The position numbers and the translations under genes were made by a program. The notes under the pieces are model-generated. The model worked only from the letters and a program-made list of their open reading frames with translations, searched no databases and was not told where the DNA came from. Source: Acidobacteriota bacterium (lineage in GTDB: Bacteria > Acidobacteriota > Terriglobia > UBA7540). Taken from it: a stretch of DNA of 8,236 nucleotides. Location: assembly GCA_021789565.1 (NCBI GenBank), contig JAJYJL010000283.1:1-8236 (forward strand), written 5' to 3'. Positions 5,337 through 8,236 of the stretch are shown piece by piece (position 1 is the stretch's first letter; each line of letters opens with the position of its first letter).

Positions 5337-6830
5337 CTAGTTCCCAGAAGCAGGACGGTCGGCAGTTCCCTTTTCCAGTCCCAGTAATGCTCGGCTGACA
5401 TCGGCGATGGGGATCACGCGCACGGCACCGAGTTTTTTGAGTCCGTCCTGGAAGGCGGCAACATTGCCGACCAGAACAATGACATCGTCATTGGGATTGA
5501 GATACTTCTTCGTCGCCGTGAGCACGTCATTGGCGCTCAGCGAACGGACTTCCAGCGGGTACTTGTTCCAATAGTCATCCGGAAGTTGATAAAGCATCAT
5601 CTCGAGAACCTGGTTGGCGACCTGGCTGGCAGACTCAAATTGCAATGCCTCATGCCCCACCAGATAATCGCGGGCGTTTTGGATCTCCCACTGCTGCACG
5701 GGCTGGTTCCGAATCCGCGCAATTTGCCCCAGGACCATCTGGGTTGCCTGAATAGTTTCAGCAGAACGCGTCGAGGTTTTCGCCACCCACGCGCCCAGCG
5801 AGGAGTAACAATCGAGGTCACTTGATGCGCCATAAACCAGGCCGTGTTCCGTCCGCAAGACGTCAAAAAGTCTGTTGGCGGCCGGCCCGCCCAGCACCTG
5901 GTTGGCAATCATCAGCGCGAGATAATCGGGACTGGAGCGCGCGACGCCAAGGTTGGCAACGCGGATTTCCGTCTGCACGGCATCCGGCTTGTTGACCACA
6001 ATCACCTGCCGCTGGTGTACAGCGTGCGGTTCGGCCCGGTGCGGGAGCAGTGCGGCGGACTCGTTCTTCCATCCTCCCAGAAAACGTGTTGCAAGGCTCA
6101 GGCATCGGGCTTCGGTGGTGTCGCCCACTACGGCAAGGATGGTGCGCGAGGGAACGTAATACTTGGCGTGAAAATCAGTCAGCTCTTTGCGGGTGACGTG
6201 CTCAATCGAGTTACGCGTGCCGTCTTCGGAGTGCGCGTAGTCAGTTCCGGCAAACAGCACCCGGCGGAGAACCTGATCGGCCACATAACCGGGGTCCTGA
6301 TCAACAACATCCAGGGCAGAAAGCGTCTGCTTGCGAATGCGCTCGATCTCCTCCGGCGCAAAGGCGGGATGGATCAGCAAATCGGCCAACAGCTCAAACG
6401 CGAGTTCCGTGTGGTTCGAAAGCACGCTGACGTTGGCGTATGACTGGTCCCATCCGGCACCCGTGTCAATCGACCCTCCGGCCTGGTCAATCGCCTCAGC
6501 AATTTGATAGGCGCTTCTGTGGCTGGTTCCTTCCGGAAGAAGCCCTGCCACCATGCCTGCTGTTCCGGGAAGTCCTGGCGGATCTGCCTCGGCACCGGCC
6601 TGGACAATGGCGTAGAGCCTGACAATGGGAACGTCGTGCCGTTCAACCAGAACAACGCGAAGACCGTTTGGGAATTGATGGACCGCAGGCATGTGGAAAG
6701 TTATGGCATCAGGCGGCGGGACCGCGGGCGGATATTCGCGCGCAAAGAGTAAAGCTTGCGCGAGGCAAATAAAGAGCGCGGCAATGCACCAGAGCAGAAT
6801 TCTAAGGCCGGATTGATTTTTCGGTCTCAA
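5337..6830 (-). CDS. M16-family peptidase homologue lacking the zinc site (non-catalytic partner)
   Basis: A 497-residue M16B-type (pitrilysin/processing-peptidase) protein. A hydrophobic stretch at about 11-30 looks like a signal peptide ending LFA before Arg-Glu, so it should act in the periplasm. Where active members have HxxEH, this protein has GMVAG at residues 92-96, so both histidines and the glutamate are gone and it should not bind catalytic zinc. The surrounding fold is otherwise normal: FPNGLRVVLVERHDVP at the N-terminus and the middle FHAKYYVPSRTILAVVGD strand. Known M16B enzymes in bacteria are often heterodimers of an active and an inactive subunit from adjacent genes, which is the likely case here. 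Translation appears to start at TTG 6830, overlapping the upstream TGA by four bases (TTGA), a sign of coupling. No ATG start lies nearby. Confidence 0.9.
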   Translation of the reverse strand: MRPKNQSGLRILLWCIAALFICLAQALLFAREYPPAVPPPDAITFHMPAVHQFPNGLRVVLVERHDVPIVRLYAIVQAGAEADPPGLPGTAGMVAGLLPEGTSHRSAYQIAEAIDQAGGSIDTGAGWDQSYANVSVLSNHTELAFELLADLLIHPAFAPEEIERIRKQTLSALDVVDQDPGYVADQVLRRVLFAGTDYAHSEDGTRNSIEHVTRKELTDFHAKYYVPSRTILAVVGDTTEARCLSLATRFLGGWKNESAALLPHRAEPHAVHQRQVIVVNKPDAVQTEIRVANLGVARSSPDYLALMIANQVLGGPAANRLFDVLRTEHGLVYGASSDLDCYSSLGAWVAKTSTRSAETIQATQMVLGQIARIRNQPVQQWEIQNARDYLVGHEALQFESASQVANQVLEMMLYQLPDDYWNKYPLEVRSLSANDVLTATKKYLNPNDDVIVLVGNVAAFQDGLKKLGAVRVIPIADVSRALLGLEKGTADRPASGN

Positions 6831-8212
6831 GGTGCCCCCGCCTGCAAATTTGCGGTAGCCTGTCCAGGCTGTTCTGCATGGACTTTCAGAAGCGTCATGT
6901 TCTGTGGCACAAAATATTGTTTCGCGGCAGCCTGCACCTCTTCGGCTGTTACGGCCAGGAAACGGGCCGGCTCGGTATTCGTCAGCTGCGGATCATTGAG
7001 GACGACAGAGTCATAGCCCAATTGCTCGGCAAGATCCTTTGAGCTTTCTCGGTCTGAGGCAAGATCGAACAGGACCTGGTCCTTGGCCTTTTCGAGTTCT
7101 TTTGCAGAAAGCGGCCTGTCCTGCAGGCGCTTAAGGATTGCAGCAACGGCGGCTTCGCCCTCGGCTGGTGTGTGGCCGTTATTCATGACGGCAAAAACGA
7201 AGAAGAGGTTGGGATCTTCGCTGAAGTGCGCAGAGCTCTGCGCTTCCAGTGCAAGCTGCTTTTCATACACCAGTTCATGATAGATCCATCCACTGTCGCC
7301 GGCCGAGAGGATCCTTGAAGCCAGACGCAGCGGATAGGAAACAGGCGTGCCGTCAGGAGGAATGTGGAAAGCCTCGACGAACGCCGGCAAAGCCACATCG
7401 CAGGTCATGGTGACAACGCGCTGGGACGTCTGCGGTGGCTCGGCGGGAATAGTGGCCGAAATCGGGCGCGTTCCGGCAGGCAGCAGCCCAAAATACTTCT
7501 TGATGTCCTGTCTGGCGTCGTCCAAAGAAAACTTGCCGGTAATGACGATGGTCGCGTTATTGGGCACATAGTAAGTGTTGTAGAAGTCCCGGATCTCTTC
7601 TACCGTCGAGCGGTTTACATCGTCGGGGCTGCCGATCGGAAGATTGTGGTAGGGACTAACGGTAAAGGCGTCTGCGTAAAGAGTCGGAATAACGTTGCCA
7701 TAAGGCGGGTTCTCATACCGCCGCCGCCGTTCATCTTCAACGACTTGCCTTTCGTTGTTGAGAGTCGCCTGGTTGATGTCCAGGTTGCGCATCCGGTCAG
7801 CTTCAAGCCACAGAGCCACCGCCATGTTTGAAGTCGGCATCGTCTCCCAGTAAACAGTGGCGTCGGTAGTGGTGTAAGCGTTATCGATTCCGCCGACGCG
7901 CACGATGTAATCGGAGAAATGTCTGCCAATGGTGGTCGTACCGTCGAACATCAGATGTTCGAGCAAGTGAGCAAAACCCGTCTTTCCGGGTCGTTCGTTG
8001 CGCGACCCCACGTGGTACCAGACTTCAATCGTGATCACCGGCGCGTCGCCGCGATTCACCATCACAGCACGAAGCCCGTTGGATAATTCGATTGTCTGGA
8101 TGTCAAGATGCGGAAGACGGACTCCAGCGGCACGCGCGCTTGGCACGAGCAGCAGTATCAGCGCGAGGAAGACGACGGTGCGAAAACAAACTGTTATGAA
8201 AGGGCTCTTCAA
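6827..8212 (-). CDS. M16-family zinc metallopeptidase, catalytic subunit
   Basis: A 461-residue M16B peptidase with an intact inverted zinc motif HLLEH (His82, Glu85, His86). A downstream ERQVVEDE segment places the third ligand at Glu161, 74 residues after His86, close to the family's usual spacing. A hydrophobic stretch ending SARA near residue 28 is a signal peptide, so it should be periplasmic or membrane-attached and degrade or process peptides. The FYNTYYVPNNATIVITGKF strand is typical of the first M16 domain and a second, inactive-type domain follows. It is the first gene visible in the minus-strand set and overlaps its zinc-less partner by four bases. The start is uncertain: TTG 8212 gives a sensible signal peptide but has only a weak ribosome binding site. 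The frame stays open to the window edge, so the true start could lie beyond it. Confidence 0.92.
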   Translation of the reverse strand: MKSPFITVCFRTVVFLALILLLVPSARAAGVRLPHLDIQTIELSNGLRAVMVNRGDAPVITIEVWYHVGSRNERPGKTGFAHLLEHLMFDGTTTIGRHFSDYIVRVGGIDNAYTTTDATVYWETMPTSNMAVALWLEADRMRNLDINQATLNNERQVVEDERRRRYENPPYGNVIPTLYADAFTVSPYHNLPIGSPDDVNRSTVEEIRDFYNTYYVPNNATIVITGKFSLDDARQDIKKYFGLLPAGTRPISATIPAEPPQTSQRVVTMTCDVALPAFVEAFHIPPDGTPVSYPLRLASRILSAGDSGWIYHELVYEKQLALEAQSSAHFSEDPNLFFVFAVMNNGHTPAEGEAAVAAILKRLQDRPLSAKELEKAKDQVLFDLASDRESSKDLAEQLGYDSVVLNDPQLTNTEPARFLAVTAEEVQAAAKQYFVPQNMTLLKVHAEQPGQATANLQAGAP

Positions 8213-8236
8213 TCTGGCTCGATTACCAACTGCGCG

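Noticed and set aside
5844..6443. A 199-codon plus-strand frame opposite the zinc-less M16 gene
   Set aside because: It lies wholly antisense to a gene with recognisable family features and shows no domain, signal peptide or ribosome binding site.

Overview
The window is a compact bacterial chromosome segment of moderately high GC. It carries five confident genes and one noncoding left flank, with no rRNA, tRNA, CRISPR array, insertion sequence or phage gene. Shine-Dalgarno sites such as AAGGAGGT and the overlapping or 4-nt-spaced minus-strand genes are ordinary for bacteria. The GMC oxidoreductase, the paired M16 peptidases and the CPBP protease recall Acidobacteriota-type genomes. The D-Ala-D-Ala carboxypeptidase with a C-terminal SPOR-like domain recalls Alphaproteobacteria. 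I lean towards an acidobacterial or related soil bacterium, but this rests on remembered family resemblance and not on a search.

Layout. Positions 1-420 hold no confident gene: a possible extended -10 promoter (80-108), a doubtful 48-codon ORF, and three dyad-symmetric elements (219-235, 282-295, 331-353) in front of the carboxypeptidase. Positions 421-1677 (+) encode a secreted S11 penicillin-binding protein. Positions 1678-1997 are a gene-free convergent spacer with no clear terminator. The rest is read leftwards on the minus strand. First comes an active M16 zinc peptidase (8212-6827), then an M16 homologue that has lost its zinc site (6830-5337, overlapping by 4 nt), then a CPBP intramembrane protease (5332-4355, starting 4 nt after the previous stop). 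After a 179-nt gap come a small secreted beta-rich protein of unknown function (4175-3804) and an FAD-dependent GMC oxidoreductase with a four-cysteine cluster (3683-1998).

How they may work together. The two M16 proteins look like the active and inactive halves of one periplasmic heterodimeric peptidase. The CPBP protease is translationally linked to them, which suggests an envelope proteolysis unit. The GMC enzyme probably oxidises a sugar or other alcohol and passes electrons on, but no partner subunit or cytochrome is visible. The carboxypeptidase trims peptidoglycan stem peptides and may be sent to the division site by its SPOR-like domain. I see no clearly novel multi-gene system. The points most worth a second look are the peptidase trio, the lone cysteine-cluster GMC enzyme with its awkward start region, and the dyad-rich leader of the carboxypeptidase gene.
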